Part shown: positions 27,529 through 35,080 of the stretch, in pieces
Layout: the number at the start of each line of letters is the position of its first letter
Position numbering within the stretch: the stretch's first letter is position 1
The notes under the pieces: generated by a model
Databases searched by the model: none
Seen by the model: only the letters and a program-made list of their open reading frames with translations
Told to the model about the DNA's origin: nothing
Position numbers and translations under genes: made by a program
IMG/VR virus record: IMGVR_UViG_3300024503_000015
Coordinates: 124,001-188,000 of that record
Source of the DNA: a virus
Length of the DNA stretch: 64,000 bases
Reading direction: 5' to 3' (one strand)

Positions 27529-28195
27529 GTTTCCCCCATACCCGCGATTGCGGATAAAAAAATGCGTTTTCGTTTTGCCCCATATCCCAAATAATACTGC
27601 CCATTGTATTTCTTTCATTTAGTGGCAACGATTGAATAAAAGTATTTGTACTATAACGAACACCTTTAGTTATTGGTTTAACTTCGTGTACCCAAAGAGG
27701 ATCTGCTGGAAAAATCATAGCATCTCCTTTATTCAATTTAACTTCGTATCTGCCATTCCAAAAAGTAAATTCGCCACCTTCATAGTCGTCATTTAATGAA
27801 ATAGTACAACTGGCGTGAATCATTTCCTCCCAATCCACATGAGGATGTATCCATTCGCCGACTTCGTATTTCATAAGTCGGTGCATGTGGGAAAATCTTA
27901 AAGATTTTTTTAATGCTGTAGTGTGAAACGCTTTAAACTCTTCTAGATATGTTATCCAATCTTCGATAATTTTATTTGTATGATTATGTACTACTAAAAA
28001 GTTTTCTGTATCAGGAATTAACTCTACTCTTTTAAAAGTAGAAGTAGTCATTTTATTAGTTACGGCGTGTATGCAACTTTCTTGAACCGCACTGGCAGAA
28101 CGCAATTCGTATTCGTCAATTAACGAATTGCATTGGTCTTCTGTTAATGCGTTTCTAACAACAAAAATTAAATCGGATAACTTTATATCTTCCAT
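27512..28195 (-). CDS. 2-oxoglutarate/Fe(II)-dependent oxygenase (prolyl-4-hydroxylase-like)
   Basis: 227 residues. The iron-binding facial triad is visible as H119-V-D121 (HPHVDWE) and H170 (WVHEV), and R180 ten residues later fits the 2OG carboxylate anchor. Core strands FTFWNGRYEVKLNKGDAMIF complete the jelly roll. Aquatic T4-like phages often carry such enzymes and their substrate is generally unknown. Here the gene directly follows queE and lies near folE, so hydroxylation of a modified base or its precursor is possible, but protein hydroxylation is equally allowed. Confidence 0.85.
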   Translation of the reverse strand: MEDIKLSDLIFVVRNALTEDQCNSLIDEYELRSASAVQESCIHAVTNKMTTSTFKRVELIPDTENFLVVHNHTNKIIEDWITYLEEFKAFHTTALKKSLRFSHMHRLMKYEVGEWIHPHVDWEEMIHASCTISLNDDYEGGEFTFWNGRYEVKLNKGDAMIFPADPLWVHEVKPITKGVRYSTNTFIQSLPLNERNTMGSIIWDMGQNENAFFYPQSRVWGKHESNY

Positions 28196-29059
28196 TTATG
28201 TTCCCCACTCATTTTTAAAGAGTGGAACTTGTAATCTATCGCTGTAGCGTAAACCGTTTTTCATTGCTAGTTCCGCTACACGCCTGTTGTTAAGAGTATA
28301 GACACTTTCAACGCCACCCACGGGCATAAGATATATAGGACCGGTAAAACCATTTTCTCTATAAATGTCAGCAGTTTCAATTGCTTCCTCCGCATCTTCT
28401 TCTGTGGCCACTACAAATTTAAGATATGTATGACCGTATTCTTCGTATTCACAAACTACGTCTGGACGAATTGCTTCGTGACGTTCTTCACCGGAGCAAC
28501 TTAATTTAGCACTAACACTAAATGTAACTTCTCGCCAAAAATCTTTATCGCTGTGATATTTCCATGTGTGCAGATATTGCTTGAACTCGTCGGTGAGTTT
28601 TTGAGTACCATTCGTTTCAAATGTAATCTCTTTTAAGTTTGTCATTTTTGGATGGTCGAGCAAGTCTGGATACGCTCGTTGCCATCCAAGCAAAGGTTCC
28701 CCTCCGGTAATGACCAAGTGTTCGTCTCGCCATTCGTTGAAGGGTAGAATCTCTGCGATCCTGTCTGCGATGGCGTCTGAAGTGAGCATTGGACTAAGAT
28801 CCTTAAAGCGAGGATCCCAACTAGCATAACTATCACAGCCCGTAGATACCAAAGGAAGTTCTTCATATTTTTTATATGGGGTTCGTTCATGTTGGATTGC
28901 AATATCTTCAACTTCTGTACTTAGTTCACCTTTTGGTAATCCAAAGCCAGCACATTTAAAGTTACAACCAAATGTTCTCAAGAAAACAGACGGTACACCC
29001 ATGTAACGTCCTTCGCCTTGAATACTATAAAATAATTCTGCAATTTTTAATTTGCTCAT
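28196..29059 (-). CDS. queE: 7-carboxy-7-deazaguanine synthase-like radical SAM enzyme
   Basis: 287 residues. QueE converts 6-carboxy-tetrahydropterin to CDG, the second pathway-specific step to preQ0. Seen: IAELFYSIQGEG (7-18), VFLRTFGCNFKCAGFG (25-40), ITGGEPLLGW for SAM binding near 117-126, FETNGT, and LMPVGG near residue 245. The cluster cysteines are unusual: C32 and C36 (CxxxC) are followed not by the usual xxC but by an insertion, with the next candidate cysteine at C75 (STGCDSY). folE, the first pathway step, lies four genes upstream. Confidence 0.88.
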   Translation of the reverse strand: MSKLKIAELFYSIQGEGRYMGVPSVFLRTFGCNFKCAGFGLPKGELSTEVEDIAIQHERTPYKKYEELPLVSTGCDSYASWDPRFKDLSPMLTSDAIADRIAEILPFNEWRDEHLVITGGEPLLGWQRAYPDLLDHPKMTNLKEITFETNGTQKLTDEFKQYLHTWKYHSDKDFWREVTFSVSAKLSCSGEERHEAIRPDVVCEYEEYGHTYLKFVVATEEDAEEAIETADIYRENGFTGPIYLMPVGGVESVYTLNNRRVAELAMKNGLRYSDRLQVPLFKNEWGT

Positions 29060-29520
29060 ATACAGTCACCTTGTTCTGCCAGTTTACTGGCGCTTGATTT
29101 TTCTTTACCTGCTTGTCTAAACAGTTTAACATCTTTAATTGCAGATTTCAATGTTTCGGCATAATTCAGTGCCTGTTGTTCAGTCATAGAAATAGTTGTT
29201 TCAACGGTCACTGCACCAGTTGTCCAAAGTTGCCAAGTTACTTTCAAACGAGTCCATAGCCCATTAATTAAATCTTTAACAAACCAATCAATCTCTTGTA
29301 GATACGGACTATCAATATCGTATCTTTTTTCAACTAGTTCAGACCAATAATCAGTTTTAGCAGTTGCGTAAATGTTTACATTAATACCAGTCTCACTAGA
29401 TTCAACTTCTACATTGTGATCGTGATACTCTTGCCCGCAACCGCAGACAATTTGATAAAACTTAGTGTCGCCAAAGTCACTGCGTTTTAGAATTCCTTCT
29501 GCTGGTTGCTCTAATTTCAT
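29056..29520 (-). CDS. Conserved hypothetical protein between folE and queE
   Basis: 154 residues, beta-rich N-terminal half with a CGCGQEYHDH segment (26-35) that could bind metal, then a helical C-terminal part (TEQQALNYAETLKSAIKDV). Overlaps queE by ATGA. No family recognised. Its place in the folE-queE transcript suggests, but does not show, a link to base metabolism. Confidence 0.65.
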   Translation of the reverse strand: MKLEQPAEGILKRSDFGDTKFYQIVCGCGQEYHDHNVEVESSETGINVNIYATAKTDYWSELVEKRYDIDSPYLQEIDWFVKDLINGLWTRLKVTWQLWTTGAVTVETTISMTEQQALNYAETLKSAIKDVKLFRQAGKEKSSASKLAEQGDCI

Positions 29521-29837
29521 TGTTTGAACATCTCTAAGTTAATAATTTTAGCAACACGCTCGCCAATATCTTCTCCGTTAGGAATCACATAAGTTTGACT
29601 TTCGTGTCTATCTTTACGGTCATCGTAGTGTCTTACATTTAAAATTTTACCACCGACGGCGGTGCTTAATTCGAAAGTGATTCGTCCTTCACCTTCTGCA
29701 CGACCGCGTTCTATTGCTTGTGCTGTTCCGATTGCCAATTTATACTCTCTTTCTTTCATAGTTGCTTCTTCGTACTTGTGTCGATTATCCCACATATCGC
29801 GGACTTTTCCATACAACCATTTATCGACAAAATTCAT
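29517..29837 (-). CDS. Small conserved hypothetical protein
   Basis: 106 residues from the ATG at 29837, which overlaps the upstream stop (ATGA) and lies 8 bases after GGAG; two in-frame ATGs slightly upstream are less well placed. N-terminal helix rich in K/E/R (NRHKYEEATMKEREYKLAIG), then a beta hairpin region. Function unknown. Confidence 0.6.
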   Translation of the reverse strand: MNFVDKWLYGKVRDMWDNRHKYEEATMKEREYKLAIGTAQAIERGRAEGEGRITFELSTAVGGKILNVRHYDDRKDRHESQTYVIPNGEDIGERVAKIINLEMFKQ

Positions 29838-30049
29838 TTGCATGTCTCCAACCATTTATCAAGAATATTTACAGCATCATTGAAATCGATACCATATACT
29901 TCTGCACTGATAACATTGTCTTTGATTTGTATATCAAACGGAACAGTTCCGTTAAATCGAAAATCTTCGGGAACATCTGTCTCTACAATATACTTGTGTA
30001 GATTTTTTGCTCTATTAATTAAATTAGTCGCCATGTCTACTGAATTCAT
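29834..30049 (-). CDS. Small hypothetical protein
   Basis: 71 residues, acidic, helix-strand pattern (MATNLINRAKNLHKYI; FDIQIKDNVISAEVYGIDF). It starts inside the folE stop (ATGA) and ends inside the next start, so it is part of a coupled run folE to queE. Function unknown. Confidence 0.6.
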   Translation of the reverse strand: MNSVDMATNLINRAKNLHKYIVETDVPEDFRFNGTVPFDIQIKDNVISAEVYGIDFNDAVNILDKWLETCK

Positions 30050-30744
30050 CTTGGTGCAAACTCCTGTTGTAGTTTAATGTTATCAAAGAACTCTTTCTTT
30101 GTACCAGCATCGTCTTTGAACGCACCTTTAAGTACAGTAGTTTGAGTTAATGAACTATGTGCCATAATGCCACGATTCTCACAGCATCCATGAACTGCCT
30201 GAATATAAACGCCAATATCACTTGCGCCAGTGGCCTTTTCAATTTCTCTGGCTATGTCGTTACACAATTCTTCCTGTAAGGTACCACGACGAGCGCACCA
30301 TTGCGCGATTCGTGTGTATTTTGACAGCCCAATGAGTTTTTGGGCGGCGATGATTCCGATGTAGGCAACACCAGAAACAGGCTGATGATGATGACTACAC
30401 ATACTACGAAGCTCACTCCTAACCACCAACATACCCTCATAACGATCTTCGCTATCGTTAGGAAACGCTGTTGCATCTGGTGCTGGTTCATATCTTCCTG
30501 CCATTATTTCGTTAAAGTACATTTTTGCTAATCGTTTCGCTGTACCGTGCGAGTTAGGATCTGTCTCTCTGTCAATAAGAAGTTTGTCTAAAACACTTTC
30601 AAATGCCTCAGTTGCTTCTTTGATTAGTTGTTCTTTGACTAGATCAGATTCGATGTATTCGCTGATGTTATCTCCTGCCCAGAATCTTTTTCCGTCTAGG
30701 ACCATCTTTTCGCGAATCGCTTGTGCTAAATTTTTTTCTGACAT
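30046..30744 (-). CDS. folE: GTP cyclohydrolase I
   Basis: 232 residues. It converts GTP to dihydroneopterin triphosphate, the shared first step of folate and preQ0 synthesis. Zinc and active-site motifs are SMCSHHHQPVSG (C116, H118/H119) and VHGCCENRG (C187, C188). The usual CEHH is CSHH here. Many phages encode FolE together with QueE for 7-deazaguanine synthesis, and queE lies downstream in the same run. It also stands beside the folA/thyA folate theme. Transcribed from a sigma70-type promoter with a short leader hairpin. Confidence 0.93.
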   Translation of the reverse strand: MSEKNLAQAIREKMVLDGKRFWAGDNISEYIESDLVKEQLIKEATEAFESVLDKLLIDRETDPNSHGTAKRLAKMYFNEIMAGRYEPAPDATAFPNDSEDRYEGMLVVRSELRSMCSHHHQPVSGVAYIGIIAAQKLIGLSKYTRIAQWCARRGTLQEELCNDIAREIEKATGASDIGVYIQAVHGCCENRGIMAHSSLTQTTVLKGAFKDDAGTKKEFFDNIKLQQEFAPR

Positions 30745-30781
30745 TATTTCTCCGAGTTATAGACGAGGATGTCTATGTAAT

Positions 30782-30810
30782 ATAATATAGTTTATTTAGG
30801 TTTTTGTCAA
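30782..30810 (-). promoter_or_regulatory. Sigma70-type promoter before folE
   Basis: On the - strand TTGACA (30810-30805), a 17-base spacer, TATTAT (30787-30782). The leader contains a 6-bp inverted repeat ATAGAC/GTCTAT (30759-30776) just before the ribosome site. Confidence 0.8.
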
Positions 30811-31023
30811 CTAAGTGCGTATACTTTTCTTATCAATATGTTGTTGTTCATATCGTAATCTACGGCATTCTTCCCTGACTGTATTAGGGATATCAGGATG
30901 CCATTCTGCCATCCCGCAATCATAGATGCGAGTTTGACTACCGTAATCGGTAAAAATAAGAATAAGCACAGCCGCTATTAAAGCGACTGCGGCTGTAATC
31001 TTTCCGATAATAGTATCCGACAT
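30811..31023 (-). CDS. Small membrane-anchored protein
   Basis: 70 residues. Residues 7-25 (GKITAAVALIAAVLILIFT) form one membrane segment with the short N-terminus probably inside. The soluble part (DCGMAEWHPDIPNTVREECRR) holds two cysteines and a basic C-terminus. Similar one-pass peptides occur in T4-like phages without assigned roles. It overlaps the upstream gene by 46 bases. Confidence 0.65.
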   Translation of the reverse strand: MSDTIIGKITAAVALIAAVLILIFTDYGSQTRIYDCGMAEWHPDIPNTVREECRRLRYEQQHIDKKSIRT

Positions 31024-31211
31024 AAGTCAGCATCCTTTTTTGATTTGAATGTAAATTTCATGTAGTCGTGTTGTGGATGACTTTCGTATCTTCCGCCAGG
31101 TAGGCCAAATACTTCGAGCACCATGGCGCAAGTTTCATTCCACCAAAAACCTGATTGCCCGTCCCAATGGACGTAGATATTATTCTGATCTTCCACTGGT
31201 GCAACTATCAT
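30978..31211 (-). CDS. Small hypothetical protein
   Basis: 77 residues, Trp-rich (IYVHWDGQSGFWWNETC). No transmembrane segment. The C-terminus resembles a small ferredoxin-like beta-alpha-beta end (YMKFTFKSKKDADLCRILL). Overlaps both neighbours, so coupled translation is likely. Function unknown. Confidence 0.6.
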   Translation of the reverse strand: MIVAPVEDQNNIYVHWDGQSGFWWNETCAMVLEVFGLPGGRYESHPQHDYMKFTFKSKKDADLCRILLSERLQPQSL

Positions 31212-31380
31212 TCCAAAGTTCTTGTGCTCTGCGCTTATAGTCTTCTAATTCCCACACGGCTAATTTTTCACGAAATACTTCTTCGCTTAATCCGTGCCAG
31301 CCGATACAGTCTCCTGTAGGACTACGACCACAACCGCAAGTTCCAATTTTCTTTCCTTCTTCAGGTACTCTTACTTGCAT
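31180..31380 (-). CDS. Small CDGSH-like iron-sulphur protein (variant motif)
   Basis: 66 residues from the ATG at 31380 with AAAGGA upstream; an in-frame start further back lies inside the HIT gene. Residues 15-29 read CGCGRSPTGDCIGWH, a close variant of the CDGSH 2Fe-2S site (C-x-C-x2-S-x3-P-x-C-D-G-x-H) with ligand candidates C15, C17, C25 and H29, but one residue shorter and with IGW in place of DG(S). The rest is a charged helix. A redox or electron-transfer helper role is possible. Confidence 0.65.
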   Translation of the reverse strand: MQVRVPEEGKKIGTCGCGRSPTGDCIGWHGLSEEVFREKLAVWELEDYKRRAQELWNDSCTSGRSE

Positions 31381-31744
31381 TTTTATAATTTCCTTTACTT
31401 GGTATAACGTGACGAACCCCGCCACGAGGGTCTTCCATATCACCCTTGCGTCTAGGGATCATGTGTATATGAGGATACATTACTGTTTGGCCAGCAGTCT
31501 CGCCACAGTTTTGTCCGACATTAAAAGCGTCCCAACGTTCAGATTGGACACCATCGAACCCGAACTTGTATGCTCCTTTGAAACATTCGACGATGTTGGT
31601 AAAACGTTCATAGGTTGGCACAAAAAGCAAATGTCCTTCCGTAACTGGGTAGGCATCGTTGAAGACCCAATAGTCTTTTGTTCTGTACTCGATACTAGTC
31701 CATGGTGCTCTGCGTTCATCTAGTGCCCTTTCTAAATCAGTCAT
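31361..31744 (-). CDS. HIT-family nucleotide hydrolase/transferase
   Basis: 127 residues from the ATG at 31744, which overlaps the upstream stop (ATGA). The histidine-triad signature is visible as QTVMYPHIHMIPRRKGD with H92 and H94, and the N-terminal YWVFNDAYPVTEGHLLFVPT strand region fits the fold. HIT proteins act on dinucleoside polyphosphates, nucleoside phosphoramidates or nucleotidylated molecules. It is cotranscribed with a phosphoribosyltransferase, suggesting nucleotide salvage or signalling clean-up. Confidence 0.85.
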   Translation of the reverse strand: MTDLERALDERRAPWTSIEYRTKDYWVFNDAYPVTEGHLLFVPTYERFTNIVECFKGAYKFGFDGVQSERWDAFNVGQNCGETAGQTVMYPHIHMIPRRKGDMEDPRGGVRHVIPSKGNYKNASKST

Positions 31745-32292
31745 AACCAAAATTCTTCCCAAGGATAAACAAGCCAACAATCTTCTTGTCGCTTGTCTAC
31801 GGTCCAAACATGATAGTCTGGATCTTTAAACTCACTGCCGTAATTATGTGTTAATACAGCAAAACGAACATTGTCTCCCCATACTTGATTCCATGCTTCA
31901 TCGTTAGGAAAACAACCACTGGGCCAATCTTTCTTAATCCAATTAAGAGTAGATCCTTGATCGTTAATATCGTCTACAATTAAGATTTTCTTTTTAAGAC
32001 GTTCTAAATGTTTGTGATCGCCCCAAATGTGCCTTTCGTCATTGGGAACAACTCCCAAGGCATCTTCGGCCATCCAAAGATTACTTTCGCAATCGTTTTT
32101 ATTATCGCGAAGGCTGACATTAAGTGTGTGCATCTTAATGCCAGTATATTGACTTAGTAAGTTAGCCGGAACAAGACCACCGCGTGTAATACCTACAATA
32201 TAGTCAGGCCTCCAATTATGTTCAGACATTTGGCGAGCAATTTCTAAACATGCGCCTTCAACTTGTGACCAACTGTAGTATACTTTCTTCAT
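31741..32292 (-). CDS. Phosphoribosyltransferase
   Basis: 183 residues from the ATG at 32292 (ATGA overlap with the upstream stop). The PRPP-binding loop is ILIVDDINDQGST (103-115), and GITRGGLVPANLLS (34-47) matches the substrate/hood region of purine-type enzymes such as xanthine or guanine phosphoribosyltransferase. It may salvage purine bases from degraded host nucleotides or act on a modified base. The exact base cannot be told from sequence. Confidence 0.85.
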   Translation of the reverse strand: MKKVYYSWSQVEGACLEIARQMSEHNWRPDYIVGITRGGLVPANLLSQYTGIKMHTLNVSLRDNKNDCESNLWMAEDALGVVPNDERHIWGDHKHLERLKKKILIVDDINDQGSTLNWIKKDWPSGCFPNDEAWNQVWGDNVRFAVLTHNYGSEFKDPDYHVWTVDKRQEDCWLVYPWEEFWL

Positions 32293-32519
32293 GCAGTTAA
32301 CCCATAGGCCAATGATTGACATTCTTCTTTAGTCATAAAGAAATTATAAGTTTGTGTACCAACAACTTCACCGTCTTTAAGACTTTCTTGAACCATATCG
32401 ATACTAAACAAACCTTTAGGGCTTAGTACTTCGTGTTTCTTTAATGTTAGCCTAAAACCGGCGTGTTCTTTGACAACCATTTCTTTATAAGTATCTCTAA
32501 CTGATTCATGTAGTTCCAT
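32289..32519 (-). CDS. Small hypothetical protein
   Basis: 76 residues from the third of three consecutive ATG codons, which is best spaced from AAAGGAG. Beta-rich middle (HAGFRLTLKKHEVLSPKGLF), no cysteine apart from one near the C-terminus. Stop overlaps the phosphoribosyltransferase start. Function unknown. Confidence 0.6.
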   Translation of the reverse strand: MELHESVRDTYKEMVVKEHAGFRLTLKKHEVLSPKGLFSIDMVQESLKDGEVVGTQTYNFFMTKEECQSLAYGLTA

Positions 32520-32958
32520 CATCATCTCCTTTAATTGCGTCCCACGTTCTATATTTGGCTAATGCCTTAATATAGTCATCATACATCTTTTTTAACTTTG
32601 GATGCTTCTTTTCTAGTTTAACATCTCGCTCGGGAATTTGCAAGACTTTTTCAATTGTGTTTAACCTTTCTTCTAGGTCAACACCATTTAATACCATTCG
32701 ACCTTTAACTTCTAACTCCGGTGGATCGTTTTTGGCAACCATCACCGGATTGGTAGTAGGATTAGCCCAAGTTACATTTGTACCTGTAGTATAAGTTAAC
32801 GGCACAGATGTAGTGCCGGCTCCGGTTGAAATCGTATATCCACTGCCAGAGCCGCCTGTGCCGTTCGATACTAAAACACTACCTGAACCGGCACCGGAAC
32901 CTGCTATGCCGCCGGCTGTATTAAGTATTACGCTTCCGTGATTGTAAGTATAGCTCAT
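32506..32958 (-). CDS. Gly/Ser-rich protein with conserved helical C-terminus
   Basis: 150 residues in two parts. Residues 10-65 are Gly/Ser/Thr-rich (GSGAGSGSVLVSNGTGGSGS), like a fibre or disordered tether. Residues 75-145 are charged and helical (LNGVDLEERLNTIEKVLQIP; KHPKLKKMYDDYIKALAKYR). The mix suggests a virion-associated or scaffolding protein, but this is inference. The start overlaps the cupin gene by 38 bases. Confidence 0.65.
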   Translation of the reverse strand: MSYTYNHGSVILNTAGGIAGSGAGSGSVLVSNGTGGSGSGYTISTGAGTTSVPLTYTTGTNVTWANPTTNPVMVAKNDPPELEVKGRMVLNGVDLEERLNTIEKVLQIPERDVKLEKKHPKLKKMYDDYIKALAKYRTWDAIKGDDDGTT

Positions 32959-33376
32959 TTGGTATCCATTTATTATTAACGAGAAATCCCCATTCTCTCT
33001 TTTGCGGACCTGGCATAAAAAGTGTCCAACACTCTACGTTGGGATCAATTTCAATTCTATGAAAACTGTTGGCACTACAAATTCTAAAGTGTCCAGGCTT
33101 TCTCCATTTGGCAATTTCACAGACCTTTACTCCCTGGCTGTTAAATTGAGGAATCCATTCCCAATAGCCACCTTTTAGAATAAGTGTGGCATAAGGCCAT
33201 GGGTGATCATGCACATCATCTGGATCACCTTTATGAAACTTGTGTAAGAATACATTAAATGGAAACCATTTACGATCCTTTAAAAATAGATAATAACGTG
33301 TAAGTAACGGCTCGTCACAGGTACGATCCATAATAATACGCTTGCGACCGAGACGTTCTAACAGTTTTAATATCAT
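32921..33376 (-). CDS. Cupin-like protein
   Basis: 151 residues. HKFHKGDPDDVHDHPWPYAT (45-64) followed by a glycine turn (ILKGGYWEW), and a later FRICSANSFHRIE strand, match the two cupin motifs with histidines able to hold a metal. Cupins of this kind include dioxygenases, isomerases and sugar epimerases. It overlaps the glycosyltransferase gene by ATGA, so a role in making or changing a sugar donor or product is plausible. It is unproven. Confidence 0.7.
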   Translation of the reverse strand: MILKLLERLGRKRIIMDRTCDEPLLTRYYLFLKDRKWFPFNVFLHKFHKGDPDDVHDHPWPYATLILKGGYWEWIPQFNSQGVKVCEIAKWRKPGHFRICSANSFHRIEIDPNVECWTLFMPGPQKREWGFLVNNKWIPNELYLQSRKRNT

Positions 33377-34446
33377 ACAAGTCTTTCTAAGAGTCCATTT
33401 GCAGAAAAGAAATTTTCAGTTAAGTCTTGAGTTTGTTTTCTAAGTTGTGGTAAAAACTTTTCATAGTTATCCATATACTGGATAATCTTTGCACATATTT
33501 CTGGACGGTGTGCTTTATATGCTTCGAAACTTTCAGTCCATTCACTAGGATACTTAAAAGTATCATAGCCCATTTCACTGTAACTAAGTCTATCTGGCAC
33601 CATAGGAATAGCATCTACAACAGCGCCTTCATACCAACTAATCCCTAATGTCTCTTGTAAGTTTGCAGAGAACACTAATTTCGATTCGCCTAACAAGTTA
33701 TGATATTCATTTTTTGTTAGTTGTTGATCCTGACAGACTACGAACTCGTACTGTGGCAAGTGTTCTTTTAAATCTCTAAAAATTTCAACTTGCTTCTCGG
33801 GTGCGATGCGATGAGGGAAAAGAATTAAATCACGTTTTTTCATCCCTTTATATGGAGTTAATGTATCTTCCATATACTCCATTGGCCAACCTGTGCGTAC
33901 AATTTTTCCTTTATCGATATATGATGCTTTTGCAGTATCGTAATCTATGTTTAAAAGATTATGACAAAACATTTCAATATGGAATGTTGTAGCAAAGTAG
34001 TTATGATCTATAGCATGAAAGAAACTCTTTTCAGCATTTCTGACCCAAGGAGCATCGCCAATTAGACGACCTAAAAAGTCCTGTGGATCGTAACTACCGG
34101 CATGCCATAGTGCGTGAATAGTTACAGGAATCTGTAACAGTTCACTCATATACTTTAGGTTGATGATACCAGGGTGCCAAGCATCAGTAAAGATGAAGTG
34201 ATCATTAGGAGCCACTGATCCGGCGCAAAACAACCTACCCATTTGCTCAACTTGAGCAGACTTGTATATATTGGTGCCACCAAAATTAAGAAAAGCACCA
34301 GGAGTAGTGGCTGAAGGAATATCCGTAGGCCCAGATAAAACTTGAACATCGTGTCCTCTCTTTCTCAGGATAGCCGGTAGGTGGGTCTTCCACTGCGCTG
34401 TATAGCGTGTTTCTACCGGCTCAAGGTCTACTAAGTAGACGGTCAT
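33373..34446 (-). CDS. Glycosyltransferase, GT-B fold, GT4-like
   Basis: 357 residues. The C-terminal domain shows the retaining GT4 pattern: PHRIAPEKQVEIF (211-223) and an E-x7-E motif, E265 to E273 (ETLGISWYEG), for binding the nucleotide-sugar. The N-terminal domain supplies the acceptor side (FTDAWHPGIINLKYMSELL). In T4 the alpha-glucosyltransferase that decorates DNA also has a GT-B fold. Here the gene sits in one operon with a DpdA-like base transglycosylase and oxidoreductases, so DNA-base or small-molecule glycosylation should be considered besides surface glycan changes. Confidence 0.85.
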   Translation of the reverse strand: MTVYLVDLEPVETRYTAQWKTHLPAILRKRGHDVQVLSGPTDIPSATTPGAFLNFGGTNIYKSAQVEQMGRLFCAGSVAPNDHFIFTDAWHPGIINLKYMSELLQIPVTIHALWHAGSYDPQDFLGRLIGDAPWVRNAEKSFFHAIDHNYFATTFHIEMFCHNLLNIDYDTAKASYIDKGKIVRTGWPMEYMEDTLTPYKGMKKRDLILFPHRIAPEKQVEIFRDLKEHLPQYEFVVCQDQQLTKNEYHNLLGESKLVFSANLQETLGISWYEGAVVDAIPMVPDRLSYSEMGYDTFKYPSEWTESFEAYKAHRPEICAKIIQYMDNYEKFLPQLRKQTQDLTENFFSANGLLERLV

Positions 34447-34676
34447 TGGCGACCATTCCTGTAGTTGTTATTGTACCCGTTGTTATTACGGGGACGATTT
34501 TCAAATCGTCTGTCGTTGTTATAACGACGAGGACGCTTAGACGCCTCGTAAGCCTGCCAAGTTTTACTTTGGCGGTTATACAAGTCTGCCTCATTGTAAG
34601 GCAGAAGGTTGAATCTGCAAAAATCTAGCAGATTGTCAAGATCGTCAAAAATTTGAACGACTTCTTTTTTCATCAT
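34443..34676 (-). CDS. Small protein with Asn/Arg-rich tail
   Basis: 77 residues; two adjacent ATGs, either could start. Residues 1-45 are helical and acidic to neutral. Residues 48-77 are Arg/Asn/Tyr-rich (RPRNNNGYNNNYRNGRQ), a disordered tail likely to bind nucleic acid or to phase-separate. The start is 4-7 bases after AAAGGA. No family recognised. Confidence 0.65.
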   Translation of the reverse strand: MMKKEVVQIFDDLDNLLDFCRFNLLPYNEADLYNRQSKTWQAYEASKRPRRYNNDRRFENRPRNNNGYNNNYRNGRQ

Positions 34677-34684
34677 TGTTTCCT

Positions 34685-35080
34685 TTAGTATTTGATGAAT
34701 GAACCATTTTCTCCGTCTTCGGAGACCTCAATCCAAATCTCGCGATTTGGATACTTCTTGCTAATGATGTCATGTAATTCGTCAGACATCATTTCACAAC
34801 TCTTGTAGTCAAGGCTTATAGTGGCACCTTGACCATTATACAACGACTCGAGCCATCGTTTGAATTGGATGAATTCGATGTCCCTGTCATTGTGTTGCAC
34901 ACTGATCCACACCCTGAAATGAAAGATGTGGCGATGAGGGTGACCCAAAAACGATACGTCATATTCGTCTCCTGTTGCTAGATTAGGATCTGTTAGTGCC
35001 GCAGGATACTTATGGATACCTTCTTTGCGGAAAGTTACCCAGATCATTTTGTTTGGTCTAATGTCTTGTTTGATAATCAT
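34685..35080 (-). CDS. Probable divergent QueD/PTPS-like protein
   Basis: 131 residues from the ATG at 35080 (ATGA overlap). QueD makes 6-carboxy-tetrahydropterin and has three zinc histidines in the order H...HxH. Here GIHKYPAAL is followed about 25 residues later by HRHIFHFRVWISV, then RDIEFIQFKRWLESL in the position of the QueD DFxxLK segment, and a C-terminal REIWIEVSEDGENGSF in place of VWET. Order and spacing fit the tetrahydropterin-synthase fold, but overall likeness is weak. It would fill the gap between FolE and QueE. Confidence 0.45.
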   Translation of the reverse strand: MIIKQDIRPNKMIWVTFRKEGIHKYPAALTDPNLATGDEYDVSFLGHPHRHIFHFRVWISVQHNDRDIEFIQFKRWLESLYNGQGATISLDYKSCEMMSDELHDIISKKYPNREIWIEVSEDGENGSFIKY

